A stretch of DNA of 64,000 nucleotides from Diploptera punctata (Eukaryota > Arthropoda > Insecta > Blattodea > Blaberidae): NCBI GenBank assembly GCA_030220185.1, contig JASPKZ010001600.1:1-64000 (forward strand). The letters run 5' to 3'. Both the position numbers and the translations under genes were made by a program. Below, piece after piece: positions 11,040-22,327 of this stretch. The notes under the pieces are model-generated. The model was not told where the DNA came from and searched no databases. It was given only the letters and a program-made list of their open reading frames with translations. How positions within the stretch are numbered: position 1 is the stretch's first letter; each line of letters opens with the position of its first letter.

Positions 11040-11490
11040 AACGGAATTTGATATGAATTTTACTAGTATTAATAAAATCTGTACCTGTTGTGGCAGTCGT
11101 CCTCAACAAATTATATTTGTATAAACTCTTCAGCTACGCCTTTCGGAACCGGTTCCATTTTCAAAGCTGTTCATTGGGTACTGGGTTTGTTTAACGAATA
11201 TATTGTAGGTATAGTGGGTAGGACGTGTTCATCAGGTTATCGTTTCTTGTTTGCTTCATGATTTCTATTTCTTCTAAGATGTTTATTTTTCTGTTATCGT
11301 TTCTCTATGCTTTATTGAGAGGTTGTTTTCTATTGTGTTGGACTGATGACCTGCGTTTGTAACTTGCTTAGCGAAACTTGATTTGTCTCCATTTTTTTTA
11401 TGAAATCAGTGAAATAGTCGTTATATCTTATTTTAAAATTTCTGGTTGTACGTCCTATATAAAAAAATTCACAACTACTCGACTATGGCG
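11040..11490 (-). pseudogene. Penelope-like element, GIY-YIG end and 3' UTR
   Basis: On the - strand the translation, with frameshifts, reads CEFFYIGRTTRNFKIRYNDYF, then KQVTNAGHQSNTIENN and INILEEIEIMKQTRNDNLMN, and finally YPLYLQYI. This is the GIY-YIG endonuclease domain at the C-terminus of Penelope-like reverse transcriptases: YIG, the R helix, and the E of LEEIEIMK as the expected metal ligand. Downstream come the hammerhead-like motif and GTTGAGGACGAC. It is decayed. Confidence 0.75.
11131..11169 (-). ncRNA. Hammerhead-like motif, decayed core
   Basis: Read on the - strand: CAGCT, then TTGAAAA where CTGATGA is expected, a GGAACC/GGTTCC stem II, GAAA, GGCGT, and AGCTG. The 5-bp stem I (CAGCT/AGCTG) is perfect, although the core box is damaged. 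Its place, after the GIY-YIG domain and before GTTGAGGACGAC, is that of the motif at 46511. Confidence 0.5.
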
Positions 11491-11709
11491 CGGGACACAC
11501 AGTAGTGTTATAAAATAATCCCTCTCTATAGTAGCCCTGTCTTGACGCAGAGCTACTGAACGCACGCTGGTTTAAGTCTCGCAGAGGGATAGAAGTTTGT
11601 CATGGGATTTCTGAAAATCCGGTATCGTAAGCAATTTGGGTGATAAGGTAACTCCACATTGAGTAAACAAGCTAAAACGGTTGCAGTCCCGATATTATTA
11701 CCACATATA

Positions 11710-12270
11710 CGGGGTGAACCATAAATATGGCTATACGTTTGATCGCGTTGTGTGATGAAAATATTACCATTACAGGAGATATGAAATTACCATTGGAAAG
11801 GCAATTATTCAAATTATAACAATGGAATAAAACAAAACAGAGTAGAACTTATATCATTAGTCAAAATGGCGTTGAATATGCAACAGCAAATTACAATTGC
11901 TGCATGGGCAATAACGTATGCTAATGATCGTGAGGCCGCAAGACGGGCAAGACGTGAGTTTAACGTAGCATTGCAGCCGTCGACATGCTGAAATTAGTGA
12001 TTGTGGAAGAACTTAGAGCTATTCCTCTAAACATGTATCATAACGCAATGAATGACTTTCCAAACCATTTCCAATTATGCTTGGATGTAAACGGTGAACA
12101 GTTTGAAGCAATAAACTGACTTGCTTAGTGTTGTTGTAAGTGTTTTGTTTTATTCTACTGTTGTAATTTGAAGGATTCCCTTTCCAATGATAACATCATA
12201 TTTCCTTTAATAATAATATTTTCGTCAGAAAATGTGATAAAACGTATAGCCATATTTCTGAATCACACTG
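11710..12270 (+). mobile_element. Internally deleted mariner
   Basis: The left end reads CGGGGTGAACCATAAATATG and the right end is its complement, ending CACACTG. The inverted repeats extend for about 100 bp with mismatches. TA flanks both sides (11708-11709 and 12271-12272). Inside, a start codon at 11866 opens MALNMQQQITIAAWAITYA, a transposase N-terminus. It is followed directly by a C-terminal piece (NDFPNHFQLCLDVNGEQFEAIN), so the catalytic middle is deleted. Confidence 0.85.
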
Positions 12271-12365
12271 TAGGTCTGCTGAATGATAATTTCCTCTTAT
12301 TGACACATATGGATGTGAGGTAAGCAGCCGGCTGGTAGACCAAGGACCTTCCATGAAGTAGATAA

Positions 12366-14628
12366 CACTGGTTAACAGTGATTTTGTTACATAAAAAATG
12401 TTGGGTGATTCTTATGTATTTTCATCTGCTGATTCCAAAAATAAGTCAGAAATTTTCCATCACCCACCATTTTTTGTAATTTTGAAAATAATTATTTTCC
12501 TATTTATTAGCATTTTTGGTATATAAGATGATGGTTAGAAGGATTATTTTACATTTATATTTAATTTCATTGTGCCAACAATGGACTTATAATGTTTTGC
12601 GATTGTTGCCTTGAATTCATAACTTACAACAATGACATTCTCCTACAAAACTGTGATTGTATGTTTTAAGTTCACAGTTGAATAGAAGCTTTCTTAAAAG
12701 AAAGAAGCTAATTCTGTGCTCACTTCCGTAGTCAAGTGAATTGTGATAGAAGTGTATTGTAAAGACTAAGTAGTGTATTGTATTGTAGTGTATTGTAAAG
12801 AGAAGAGTAAAATTGTATTTGTATAAGAAATATGTCTCGAAAGTGTGTTAACGATAGAAACAACTTCTGTTTCGTGTGTGGTGAGCTCACTTTCAAAGCG
12901 CAGAAGCGAAAGTTTACTCCTCTAATAAGAAGAGCTTATCACTGTTATTTTAACAACAAAATAGACCAGAACAAGATATGGGCCCCGGAAATCTGTTGTA
13001 CCAAATGTGTAACACTATTAACTGGCTGGTTGAAAGGATCCCGTCATATGCCTTTCGCAGTCCCAATGATATGGCGCGAACCTAAGGATCATTTGACAAG
13101 ACTGCTACTTCGGCTTGACAAATATATCTGGAATAACTTCCAAGTCAGTCAAGACACACCGTTAAATATCCAATGTTAGATTCAGCAATTCGACCGGTAC
13201 CGGTACTTCATGGGCCAAGTTTACCCATACCAATTCCAACAGATCACATAACAATGATTGAAAAACTTTCTGATGTTCAGGATTTACAGAATGATTCAGA
13301 TTTTGCGGAAGATGATGCTATAAATGAAACTCACTTTCTAACACAGGAGGATTTAAATGATTTGGTTCGGGATCTTGGTTTAAGTAAAAGCAAGGCAGAA
13401 TTACTTGCTTCAAGATTGAAAGGATGGAAGCTACTGCAGGATGACACCAAAGTAACTTTTTTCCGCAATCGCCAAAAGGAATTTGAGGATTTCTTTTCTA
13501 AAGAAAATGACCTAGTTTTCTGCAATGATGTTGAGAATTTGTTCCAGTCACTGGGTGTTGAGCATAAATCTGAGGATTGGCGTTTATTCATAGACTCCTC
13601 GAAAACAAGTTTGAAAGGAGTGTTACTACATAATGGAAACATATATCCATCCATTCCTTTAGCCCATGCAGTTGGTATGAAGGAAAATTACGAGAATATG
13701 AAGCTCTTACTATCCACTATAAAGTAGGGCAATTTTTCTTGGCAGATATGTGGGGATTTGAAAGTTATAGCCATCTTACTTGGGTTACAGCTTGGCTATA
13801 CTAAATTTTGCTGCTTCTTGTGCAAGTGGAATATCAGAGATAGAAGTAATCAATATATTAAAAAGAACTGGCCAAAGAGAGAGTCACTTAATCCAGGACA
13901 AGAAAATATTCTTCACCAACCACTTGTACGTTCTGAAAAAATCTTATTGCCTCCACTACATATTAAACTAGGCTTGATTAAAAATTTTGTGAAAGCAATG
14001 GATAGTGATGGCAGTGCATTTCTCTTCCTCAAAAATAAATTTCCAAGGATCAGTGAAGCTAAATTGAAAGAAGGGATATTTGTTGGCCCTCAAATAAAGG
14101 AACTGATGAAAGATACGCAGTTTCAGAACAAGTTAAATATGCAAGAAGCAGCTGCATGGCAATCTTTCAAAAATGAGATGATTGAGAACTACAAGATAAT
14201 GGGATGTAATATGTCTTTGAAAATTCACTTTCTGCACTCCCATCTTGATATCTTCCCTGAAAAACTAGGGGCTATGAGCGGCGAACACGGGGAGCGCTTC
14301 CACCAGGACATCGCGGAAATGGAAAGGCGCTATCAGGGTAAATGGTGTCCAAATATGTTAGCAGACTACTGCTGGACACTGAAGAGGGATATTCCTAAAG
14401 CGAAGTACAGCCGAAAATCCAATTCACATACATTTTGGGTGAGCAAATATAATTTCAGCTAAAATATAATATGTATAGACACGAAAAATGTTTTTCGTGT
14501 GATTACTCGAAAACCCTGGGTGATGGAAAAGTTCCGTAAAAACATTTGAAATCAGCACAAAAAAGTAAGTTAGAAACACACATTTTCTCCTTTATAACAT
14601 AAAAAAGTTCAAATTTTGTTGGCCAGTG
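12366..14628 (+). mobile_element. Terminal-inverted-repeat element with a captured or own gene
   Basis: The left end CACTGGTTAACA and the right end TGTTGGCCAGTG are inverted. A second inverted block follows (TTTTCCATCACCCA at 12453-12466 against TGGGTGATGGAAAA at 14517-14530), with weaker similarity between, giving about 100-bp inverted repeats. TAA sits on both sides (12363-12365, 14629-14631), a possible 3-bp target duplication as in PIF/Harbinger elements. The single intronless gene between the repeats is not a transposase I recognise. Confidence 0.65.
12832..14462 (+). pseudogene. Frameshifted gene of a repeated, uncharacterised arthropod family
   Basis: The ATG at 12832 opens MSRKCVNDRNNFCFVCGEL. 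The N-terminal part has paired cysteines (CFVCG and CCTKC), suggesting a zinc-binding fold. The frame shifts at about 13140-13175, stops at 13725-13727, and resumes at about 13735 (CGDLKVIAILLGLQLGYTKF). The C-terminal half has a second Cys pair (CCFLC), PPLHIKLGLIKNFVKAMD, IFVGPQIKEL and GEHGERFHQDIAEMERRYQGKW, and ends at a TAA at 14460. There are no introns. I remember this as a multi-copy uncharacterised protein in arthropod genomes. Function is unknown. The H and D residues of HGERFHQD could be catalytic, but that is a guess. A second fragment lies at 5834-5972. Confidence 0.7.
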
Positions 14629-14639
14629 TAATTGTTTTT

Positions 14640-14860
14640 ATATGAGGGATGACATTTTAGTAGTGGCAACTATGCTGCAGCGATGCTGTGTAAAGGAGTC
14701 TGGCAATGTCGTTTATGCCACAGGTTGTTCGCATGCTGCCACTTTATTAGAGCAAATAACTACCCTTTCCAGTACATGTCCGTTCGTGGTGATAACAATA
14801 AGACAAGCTGTTAAAAAATCAATGTGCTAGAGGTCGCACGACACGACGGTATCATTAAGG
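14640..14860. other. Spacer upstream of mariner relic
   Basis: A 62-codon frame at 14642-14830 shows no recognisable domain. I would not call a gene. Confidence 0.3.
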
Positions 14861-16390
14861 ACTGCAAAAGGGTGGTAGTACAGATGAATTGCCTTACTGA
14901 ACAGTAAGCAATATGGGTTAGAGTCTTCATACGAGGTCACGAAAATGTGATGGACATGCCTAGAAATGATGAAGATGTACAAACTGTGTCCGCGAATTGG
15001 AACTTAACGATTCGTGAGCAATATATATATATCCACCGCTGTGGTCTCGAGGTAGCATGCTGCCTTGTCACGCAGTGGGCCCGAGTTCGATCCCCGGTCG
15101 GGGCAGTTTTTCTGGGTGAGGTTTTTATCGGGGCTTTTCCTCACCTGTAAGACAAATGTCAGGAAAACTTTAAGGCCCAATCGGTCCCCGAAATCATATG
15201 GCCATCATATCCTTATCATTATCATCATCATCATCATCCTTCACCGGTGTGGAAAGCAACGGGAAGCTACCGCACGTACAATTCCCTACTAAAGTTGCAA
15301 GCATAGCATGAAAATATATCTAGGATAGGTGTCTTCGATTATGCTTCACATCCTGAAGGACTGTTTGAAAATGAGGAAGATAGCTTGAAAATATGTTCCA
15401 CTACTTTTAACGGAGATGCAGAAATGTTAGCGTATGACACTTCTCGTACTCTCTTGCAGTACTATGAGCGCGAAAGCGAGGCCTCTTTACGGCGTACCAT
15501 TACAATATTATTGATGAGACCTGGACTAGATCTTATGAACCACAGCTGAAATGCCATTGGACGAGTGACGTCATCACGGGTCACCACGAAAAACAAGAGT
15601 TTGACAGATCCCAACCAAGTGTGCAGGCTAGCCTATGCTTATTCTTGTCTATGATTGGGACTGTGTGATCATAAAGAATTCCGTTCCACAAGACATAACG
15701 TTAATGCACAGGACTAGCGTTCGTTTTTGTGAAATAATCTGCGAACAACTCTGAGAAGAAAACGGCTACACTTTATGGATAACACATGCATCGTTCTGCA
15801 TGCCAGTACAAGGGCACATATAGCGGGAGATAGGCCTATGTCTTTAACGGGGCTGGGAAGTGCTCTATCACTTGCCATACTCTCCGGATTTAACCCATTC
15901 GCTTCAGGTTTAAATGCTCAATGCATTTCCCCAGAAACAGGATTTAAGTTACCATAAATTATATTGTCTATTTTCAGGCATTCAAAACAAATAAAATATA
16001 ACGGTACTTGAGATCACAATAAGGATGAAGGCAAAAACACATTCCTCTACTATTCATAAATGTTAACAAAAGTTTACCCTGCCAAGGAATGTACAAACGT
16101 TGCAAAATATATAACAGCAGAATTAAGCGAGTGTACCTCGTTTTCAGAGGCGAGTGGGTTAAGTCCCTGCGACTCCATGTAATTCCTAAGACAAAGGAAC
16201 CAATTCGTGGGATTTGCTTCCGAACAGGTGAAGACGTTTTACTGGAAACCGACCGCTCTGTTCCACTATCAACAGATTTAGTATGCCAATAGGATTCAAG
16301 GCGCATCTTTAGAAACACGTTGTATACAATGCTGGTGACTACATCGAAGAAACTTAGAACGTGTATACATGCTATGTATCGAGAAAAAAT
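14860..16390 (+). pseudogene. Mariner transposase relic split by a SINE
   Basis: Pieces in order: WVRVFIRGHENVMDMPRNDEDVQTV and LTIREQ (N-terminal DNA-binding region, 14920-15020), then after a SINE, KDCLKMRKIA and YVPLLLTE, then QYYERESEASLRRTITIDETW (first catalytic Asp, about 15460-15530). Further on are FMDNTCIVLHASTRAHIA where the second Asp is expected, YHLPYSPDLT (third-Asp region), and a C-terminal IRGICFRTGEDVLLETDRS (16195-16260). Many stops make it inactive. The terminal inverted repeats were not located. The PYSPDL box points to the mariner group. Confidence 0.8.
15031..15312 (+). repeat. SINE-2, full-length copy
   Basis: The tRNA-related head has an A-box-like GGTCTCGAGGTAGCATG and a B-box GAGTTCGATCCC, followed by a body with TCACCTGTAAGACAAATGTC, an ATC-rich stretch, and a tail GGAAGCTACCGC..AATTCCCTA. 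AATATAT lies on both sides and may be the target duplication. It interrupts the mariner relic. Other copies: 9775, 45283, 47143 and 50808. Confidence 0.85.
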
Positions 16391-16489
16391 AGCTGCCAGA
16401 ACTAAAAAGTCAACTTTTTAAAATAGTGGCAATAGTTTTATTTACTTAAGGCGATATATGATTTTTGTATACTAGTATCATGTATAGAT

Positions 16490-17330
16490 AATCAGCTATT
16501 GGTATATGCTGATAATGTAGTATTATTAGGCGATAATGAGGTAATACCAAAAGCCAGCATACATTCTATTAAATGACACAAAGAAACTGAAACTGAAAAA
16601 AAAAAAATCAATAAAAATAAATATAGGTCCTATATGAGAGAAATTTTGAAGAAGTGACAGAATTCAAATACCTAGGAACAATAATTACAAATAGGAATAA
16701 GATACACAAAGAAATTAAACATAAGCTCAATTCTGGAAATGCATGCGATAATGCATTACAGAGACTCTTGTCACCCCAACTCCTTTCAAAAAACATTAAA
16801 CTGAAAATATATAAAACTGTTATTCTACCAGTTATATTATATGGATACGAAACATGGACTCTTACTTTAAGGAAGGAAAGGAGATTACGAGTATTTGAGA
16901 ATAAAGTTCTTAGGAACATTTTTGGACCAAAGAGAGACGAACAGACAGGCAAATGGAGAAGACCACAGGACTGTGAACTACATGGTCTTTATAGGAAGCC
17001 AGATATAATAAGAACAGTTAAGTCTCGTAGACTGCGATGGCCAGGACATGTGGTACGAATAGGGAATGAAATTTTACTTAAAATATTTCAGTTTTTTTTG
17101 TTTTGAAATTTTACTATACGTGCATGGAAGCATCTTGTAGGAAAACCAGAGGGAAAGCGCTCAGTTGGTAGTCCAAGAATGAGATGGGAGAATAACATTA
17201 ATAATGATTTGAGGGAAGTAGATTATATGGGGATGATTGGAAAACATTGGCTCAGGACAGGGATGTGCGGAGAGCTTATGTCTGCACAGCCATGCACCTA
17301 TGGGTTTGATTGAGCCAGTGAGTTAGTTAG
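16490..17330 (+). pseudogene. LINE family A, RT C-terminal half
   Basis: QLLVYADNVVLLGDNE holds the YADD box in damaged form (YADN). It is followed by VTEFKYLGTIITNRNKIHKEIKHKLNSGNACDNALQRL, LPVILYGYETWTLTLRKERRLRVFENKVLRNIFGPKRDEQTG, SRRLRWPGHVVRIGNE, KPEGKRSVGSPRMRWENNIN, DRDVRRAY, and a tail of GAGTTAGTTAG. A 37-nt insertion near 17080-17117 sits between two copies of GAAATTTTACT. It is 5' truncated. Confidence 0.8.
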
Positions 17331-17799
17331 TTGAAACTAGAAATACAATTATATGAAAATGTACACTTAACAACAAATGATAGAAATTTTCTGAATAAAT
17401 GGCAAAATTAGAATTTAAAAACTGGGAATGATAATTTATAAGGTTCAGATTTGTAGGTTTTTAACCTATTTGATTTCCTTACTTCATAATTAGAACATTT
17501 CAACATATTTTTCCATTTCATTCCCATAGGATCCGTATGTTTGAATCCTATAGGTCCTAAATTTGGCATAAAGAAGTTAAGAGCCAAAGAGGTTAAACTG
17601 TAAATTGATCTGACATTCAGAACAGTCAAGAAAGAAAAATGCTGGGAGGATAGAGATGTCTGAAGGAAGCTAAGTAAGATGACCCATATTGAAAATGAGA
17701 ATATCCTACAGAAGAATAAGATTAATTACCGGTTTCTTTTTTTACCTTAGGGTTAAGTGAGGTATTAAAGTATGTCATGCTGAAATTAGCACTTCATTG

Positions 17800-17901
17800 A
17801 GTTTAGACTAGTTTAAAAATCTTGACCACCATCAGGAATTGAACCAATAACTGTCTGGCTTGTAACATATTGCCTTAACCAGCTATGCCATGGCATTCCC
17901 C
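17800..17901 (-). repeat. SINE-1, 5' head
   Basis: The reverse strand carries a SINE-1 head: a GGCATAGCTGGTTAAGGCAA A-box region, a B-box-like GGTTCAATTCC, and the GGTCAAGATTTTTAAAC body start. The rest of the SINE is missing. Confidence 0.65.
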
Positions 17902-18339
17902 ATTTAGTAATAGTAAACTATGCATAAGATTTCAAATTTTAAAACATCCTTTTGTTAAATTTTTTAATGCATAATAACACACATTGTGAGATCATGTTGT
18001 TTTGTGAAATGTCACAGGTAACTACAAAATATTCACCTCTTTCTCTGACAAATAACACCTCAGGGTAATCCTGACCTCCAAGAAAATCTCTTGAGCATGC
18101 CATTTCACTGCTGTCATAACTTTTGAAATACACTTTTTTTACATATTTTTAATCAGTGAAACAAGTCAACTTCTGACATTTTGAAACACTACATTACTAT
18201 ACAAGTTCTTTAATCCTTCCACAGCAGGCCCCATACTTCCATTAGTGTCTAGTCATGTGATTTCTATTCCTCAAGTAGCTAAAATTAAATTTCCCAACAA
18301 GTTTATTAAAATGTGTCAGACTACACACTGAAAATAACT

Positions 18340-18686
18340 TAAAAAACTCCAAGTGTGACAGGTCTAGGAGGCCCATGGACTACTATCCAGCTGCTGGCGT
18401 CACATCCACATGTGTTAATCACAGAGGTAGATGATCATCTAGCCAGTGTAGGGGTGACATGTGATCAGCATGTCGGGTCCCCCAGCCATTATAGCTGGTC
18501 TTCTCAACCTAGAGTCGCTACTTATTGTAGTTACCCAAATGCCTCACGATGCTGGGTGGGCACCGGTCCCATACTGGCTGAAATTCCAAGAGAAAATTTC
18601 TTCTGCCATAGAGACTCGAACCAGCGTAAGTCCCGTAGCTCTGCGCCAAGGCTTCTTGCCTTAACCACTCGCCTATTGTGTAGGAC
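18340..18686 (-). repeat. SINE-3 copy
   Basis: On the - strand a tRNA-like head (GGCGAGTGGTTAAGGCAAGA, B box GGTTCGAGTCTC) leads into a body with CCAGCATCGTGAGGCATTTG and a tail with GATTAACACATGTGGATG. GAAAATAACT lies at 18330-18339 and 18687-18696, a 10-bp target duplication. A second copy is at 53870-54205. Confidence 0.8.
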
Positions 18687-19149
18687 GAAAATAACTAAAG
18701 TTAATCAAATTGGTATTATTATGCAATGGCAATGTTCTGTAATTAATCAAAAATTTATTTGATTTTTCTGATGTTTTATTAAATGAAACAAATATATCTT
18801 TAAAGGATACTTTGTCAATTGAAGTAACTGGCTTTAATTATAATTATGTTGTGATATGGAATATAATAACAACACTCAAATTCAGTATTTGCCTTGACAA
18901 CTGAGCAAAACTATAGACAAACTGAATTCTCATTTTAATTCCCTTAAATAAAACTTCACCTATACCATCTCTAGTCATAGACTACTTTATAAAATTATAA
19001 TATATAAATTTACATTTAAATTTAAATATACCCCAGACAAGTTGTAGGCTAAAGGATTTGAATCTATCATCTCCCAAACCATATCATCTGAACTTGGTAA
19101 TACACATTTATGGATGTTGTCTTAAAATTTTTTAAATGTATTATCTAAA

Positions 19150-19320
19150 CTATAAGTCTGCCACAATAGCTCAGAAGAGAGCATACCTTACTAATGGGCT
19201 CACATTTGATTCTTGGTAGGATTTGAAATTTTAACTGTAAAATATTTAATCTCAGGGCTAGGAAGGGTGTACAATTTTAATTGCTGGATTGTGCACTAGA
19301 TAATAATTAATCTGAGTTTT
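19150..19320 (+). repeat. SINE-5 copy
   Basis: A tRNA-like head (CACAATAGCTCAGAAGAGAG, GATTCTTGGTAGG) is followed by TTTTAACTGTAAAAT and CTAGGAAGGGTGTACAATTT. The same order is found at 37590-37800. Confidence 0.6.
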
Positions 19321-19369
19321 TGACATCTTACAGCTTAAAAACTAATCAAAACTAACAAAAATGAAAAGA

Positions 19370-19838
19370 TTGATGATGGCAAAAAAATCAAGAATATACC
19401 AGATAAAATATGCTGATTGTCAAAGATATACATAGGATAAACAAAGAGAAATTTGAACATTAGAATGAAGGAACATCTGAGAAATGTGAAAAATGGAGAA
19501 GTTGAAAAATTTGCATTTGCTTCTCAGAAAAAAAAATGAAATTGAAGTGAACACAGCATTGTTGAAACAGTTATAAAGCACAAAAGAACTGACTGTTTAG
19601 GAAAAAGATCTGCATCCAAAAGTACAGAGATAAGGTTATGAATTTTTAAATTCCCGAAGAAAAAGATTTGATTTGGAAGTTCTTTGGAGGACCAAAAGAT
19701 GGGAGGGGGAGTCGACATCAAGGGCAACTGGAAGTTTAACAGTCTGCAAGAGCTAATAATGATATGAATTACATATTGAAACATGTTCTCTAGAATACAA
19801 AAATTTCATGAGGAAATAAGTGAACGATTCACATCTAA
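19370..19838 (+). pseudogene. Penelope-like element, GIY-YIG end (split by a Helitron)
   Basis: The translation reads SRIYQIKYADCQRYT, then IG-stop-TKRNLNIRMKEHLRNVKNGEVEKFAFAS, an evident GIY-YIG domain with the YIG and RNL..R...H helix. It ends with a hammerhead-like motif (19753-19790) and ATGAGG at 19808. The subfamily tail CCTCATAATATTACTTCC resumes at 20775, after the Helitron, so the Helitron landed inside this copy. Confidence 0.75.
19753..19790 (+). ncRNA. Hammerhead-like motif, decayed core
   Basis: A TAATGA-type box is followed by a perfect 5-bp stem ATATG/CATAT, then TGAAA and the palindrome ACATGT. It lies 30 nt upstream of ATGAGG, as in the other Penelope copies. The 5' core box is damaged. 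Confidence 0.35.
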
Positions 19839-20755
19839 TCTAATATATAAAAATGAATGTTTGTTTGTTCATTCTTCATGCGTGACCGATTTAGATGGGG
19901 CTTTTTGCAAAATGTTCAGGGGATTTCCAGGATGAACATAGGCTATAAGACAGTTGTGATACTCAACTCCTACACCCTTAAAAATTGCCCTTTGTAGTGG
20001 AAAATGTGTAAAAATAGCTTTTTGGACGCTTAAATGGCTTATGCTGCCCAAACCATAACAAATACACACAATTAATGTACATAGAATTGAATATCTCAAA
20101 AAATTCCGCAACAGCATATGTTTATCTCTTACGGATAACTAGCAAAAACCATTTTTGTCTTTCATTGATGCCAAGAATATCGAGACAAGTACATAGATTC
20201 CTGTGCAAGCATAGCAGCACATGGCGGGTATTCTTTTACAGATAACTTACAATAACGAATTTTGTCTTTTAGCTCATTTATGCCAAGAAGATCGAGATAA
20301 GTAGATTCCCGGATAACACCGGGTAATCAGTACCGGGAATCTTAAAATAATTACGATATACATTTATAGTTATTTTTCATTTTACTTATTCAACTAATGA
20401 TAAGAAGTACATTAATTTTTGTCTTTCAGCTCGTTTATGCCAAGAAGATCGGGATGAGTAGATTCCCGGACAAAGCCGGGTAAACAGCACGGGGTATCTA
20501 AAAATAATTACGATATATTTTTTTTTCTTTTGCTTATTTAACTAAACATAAAACACATTAATTTTTGTATTTCACGTGATTTATGTCAAGAAGATCGGGA
20601 TAAGTAGATTCTCAGGCAATGCCAGGTAATCAGCATGGGGTATCTAAAAAAATATAAATTTATAATTATTTTTCCTTTAACTTATTCAACTAAACATAAA
20701 AGCACATTAATTTTCATTTATTTAGGTGTAGCAGCACACGTCAGGCATTAGCTAG
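19839..20755 (+). mobile_element. Non-autonomous Helitron
   Basis: It begins TCTAATATATAAAAATGAATG with A before it and ends GGCATTAGCTAG with T after it, the TC...CTAG ends and A/T insertion site of Helitrons. The interior has about three diverged tandem copies (about 130-185 bp) containing GCCAAGAAGATCG, AGTAGATTCCCGG and a GGGTAATCAG phrase, which resemble repeated Helitron 3' ends. No Rep/helicase gene is visible. Confidence 0.8.
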
Positions 20756-20804
20756 TTAATTATTAAATAGGGCCTCATAATATTACTTCCTATTATAGTT
20801 CTTT

Positions 20805-21100
20805 AATATGTGCACTAGATGCAGTAAACATGTTGAGAAGGCATATGATACTGTTGATTCAATTCATCCATTGGATTGGATGCTTTTCAATAGGAATATA
20901 CTATGTGCTGGTATTGTATTTCACGTTTTCTTTTCTCTTCATAATTCCTCATATAACACATTTAAACTATAGTTATAAATGCTTATCCTACACTCACTCT
21001 TTACACAATACATACAGTGGTCTGCCAAAGCAGTGCATAAATAGAAAATAGACCAAATTAATGCCATCTATTGCGCTAACACGAAACGTGGCATTAGAAT
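20805..21100 (+). repeat. Dispersed repeat, copy 1
   Basis: TGTTGAGAAGGCATATGATACTGTT through CTTTTCAATA and a CTGCCAAAGCAGTGCATAAAT stretch matches 37825-38190. It has no known class. Both copies are degraded. Confidence 0.5.
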
Positions 21101-21414
21101 ACACACATTTTTATTCTTAAAAATTCCTATCATTCTTTATGACTGATTATAAGTTAGTATATTAAAATTTGATTTAACAACTCATGAGTATAAGTATGTA
21201 TAAACATAGCTTTTTACTTTATGGGATTTATAAACTATTATCCACGAGGAGAGGTAAACATTTCTTAAATAAGGATTGACAGAAATGTGGGATTGTGTGA
21301 TCAGCACAATCACAGGATGCCTTCTAAGACAACACAAATTTCTATCATTAAGCACTGATAGTTTTTCAATTATGAATTAATAAAAAAGCACTAATCTAAA
21401 ATAAAATGTTAATA

Positions 21415-21416
21415 AA

Positions 21417-21485
<69 letters not shown>
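21415..21485. repeat. (AAT)n array
   Basis: About 23 units of AAT. Confidence 0.95.
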
Positions 21486-21486
<1 letters not shown>

Positions 21487-22110
21487 TAAAAACTGAACAA
21501 GTCAGCATAAGCAGTTGGAATTTGAAACTCAAATTTGGAAGATCTCTGGTTCAAATTCCGGTGCCTACCAACCTGGCAGGGGTTTTGTCCTGTGTTTCCT
21601 TAATCATGAAGGTAAATCCTGGGTTGGAAATTCATTACCATGAAAACATGCTACACTCAATAAAAACATGCAAGCTGCTGGATACACCTACAATTCCTAG
21701 ACAAAATATGACCTTAGATGTTAAAACATTTATAAATGAAAATACATTAATATATACTTACCAAAATTGATGTGTAATTGTATGAAGAATACGTAGTTAG
21801 CATGAGAAGGAATAGTATTAGATGCAAACACACAAAGTTCAGCCACATAATATCAGTAGATGCACAGTTACACTTGGTTCTGAAAATAGAAAATCAAATT
21901 CTATATGCTTTACTCTTGTGAAAATTTCAGCAGATAGATATGCAGTGGATCCCTGCACATGTAGATTGACAGTTGCTAAGAAAGGGTGCAATGCTGATTT
22001 CTAAACAAGCATTTCTCAAGTTGATGTCATGTTATCACCTGAAGGATTTGCAAAATAAATATGTAGAAGAATTTTCTAATATCATCGTTAATTTAATAAT
22101 TAAAGGAAGA
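21486..22110. other. SINE-like head then unassigned sequence
   Basis: A tRNA-like B box (GGTTCAAATTCCGG) lies near 21550, with a body reading GGCAGGGGTTTTGTCCTGTG. I found no second copy in the window. The rest shows no coding signal. Confidence 0.35.
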
Positions 22111-22114
22111 AAAA

Positions 22115-22327
22115 CACAGAATTGAGCAAAGGCCAAATTACTGAAACAATTAGATAAATCTATGGAACTCCCAATTTGGGAGAAAATTTACATCCACAAA
22201 AATAAAAATAAAATCATGAATTTTGAAATTTCCAGAGAAAGAAATTTGATTTGGAAGTTCATCACTCAGCCAACAGAGAGAGCAAAAATCAACCTTCAGG
22301 ATCACCAACTGCTGATTCAACAGTTAG
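22115..22327 (+). pseudogene. Penelope-like element, C-terminal fragment
   Basis: HRIEQRAKLLKQLDKSM, ELPIWEKIYIHKNKNKIMNFEIS and RERNLIWKF align with the C-terminus of the copy at 54732-55016 (HRIEKEAKLLKHL, LTVWEKIYIQKNHTRTMNFEIP). The E of WEKI is the probable GIY-YIG metal ligand. The LTR element at 22328 interrupts the 3' UTR. The copy continues at 32345-32420. Confidence 0.85.

Noticed and set aside
12832..14462. Intact protein-coding gene
   Set aside because: At least one frameshift near 13150-13175 and a stop followed by a frameshift at 13725-13758 break the frame. It is listed as a pseudogene.
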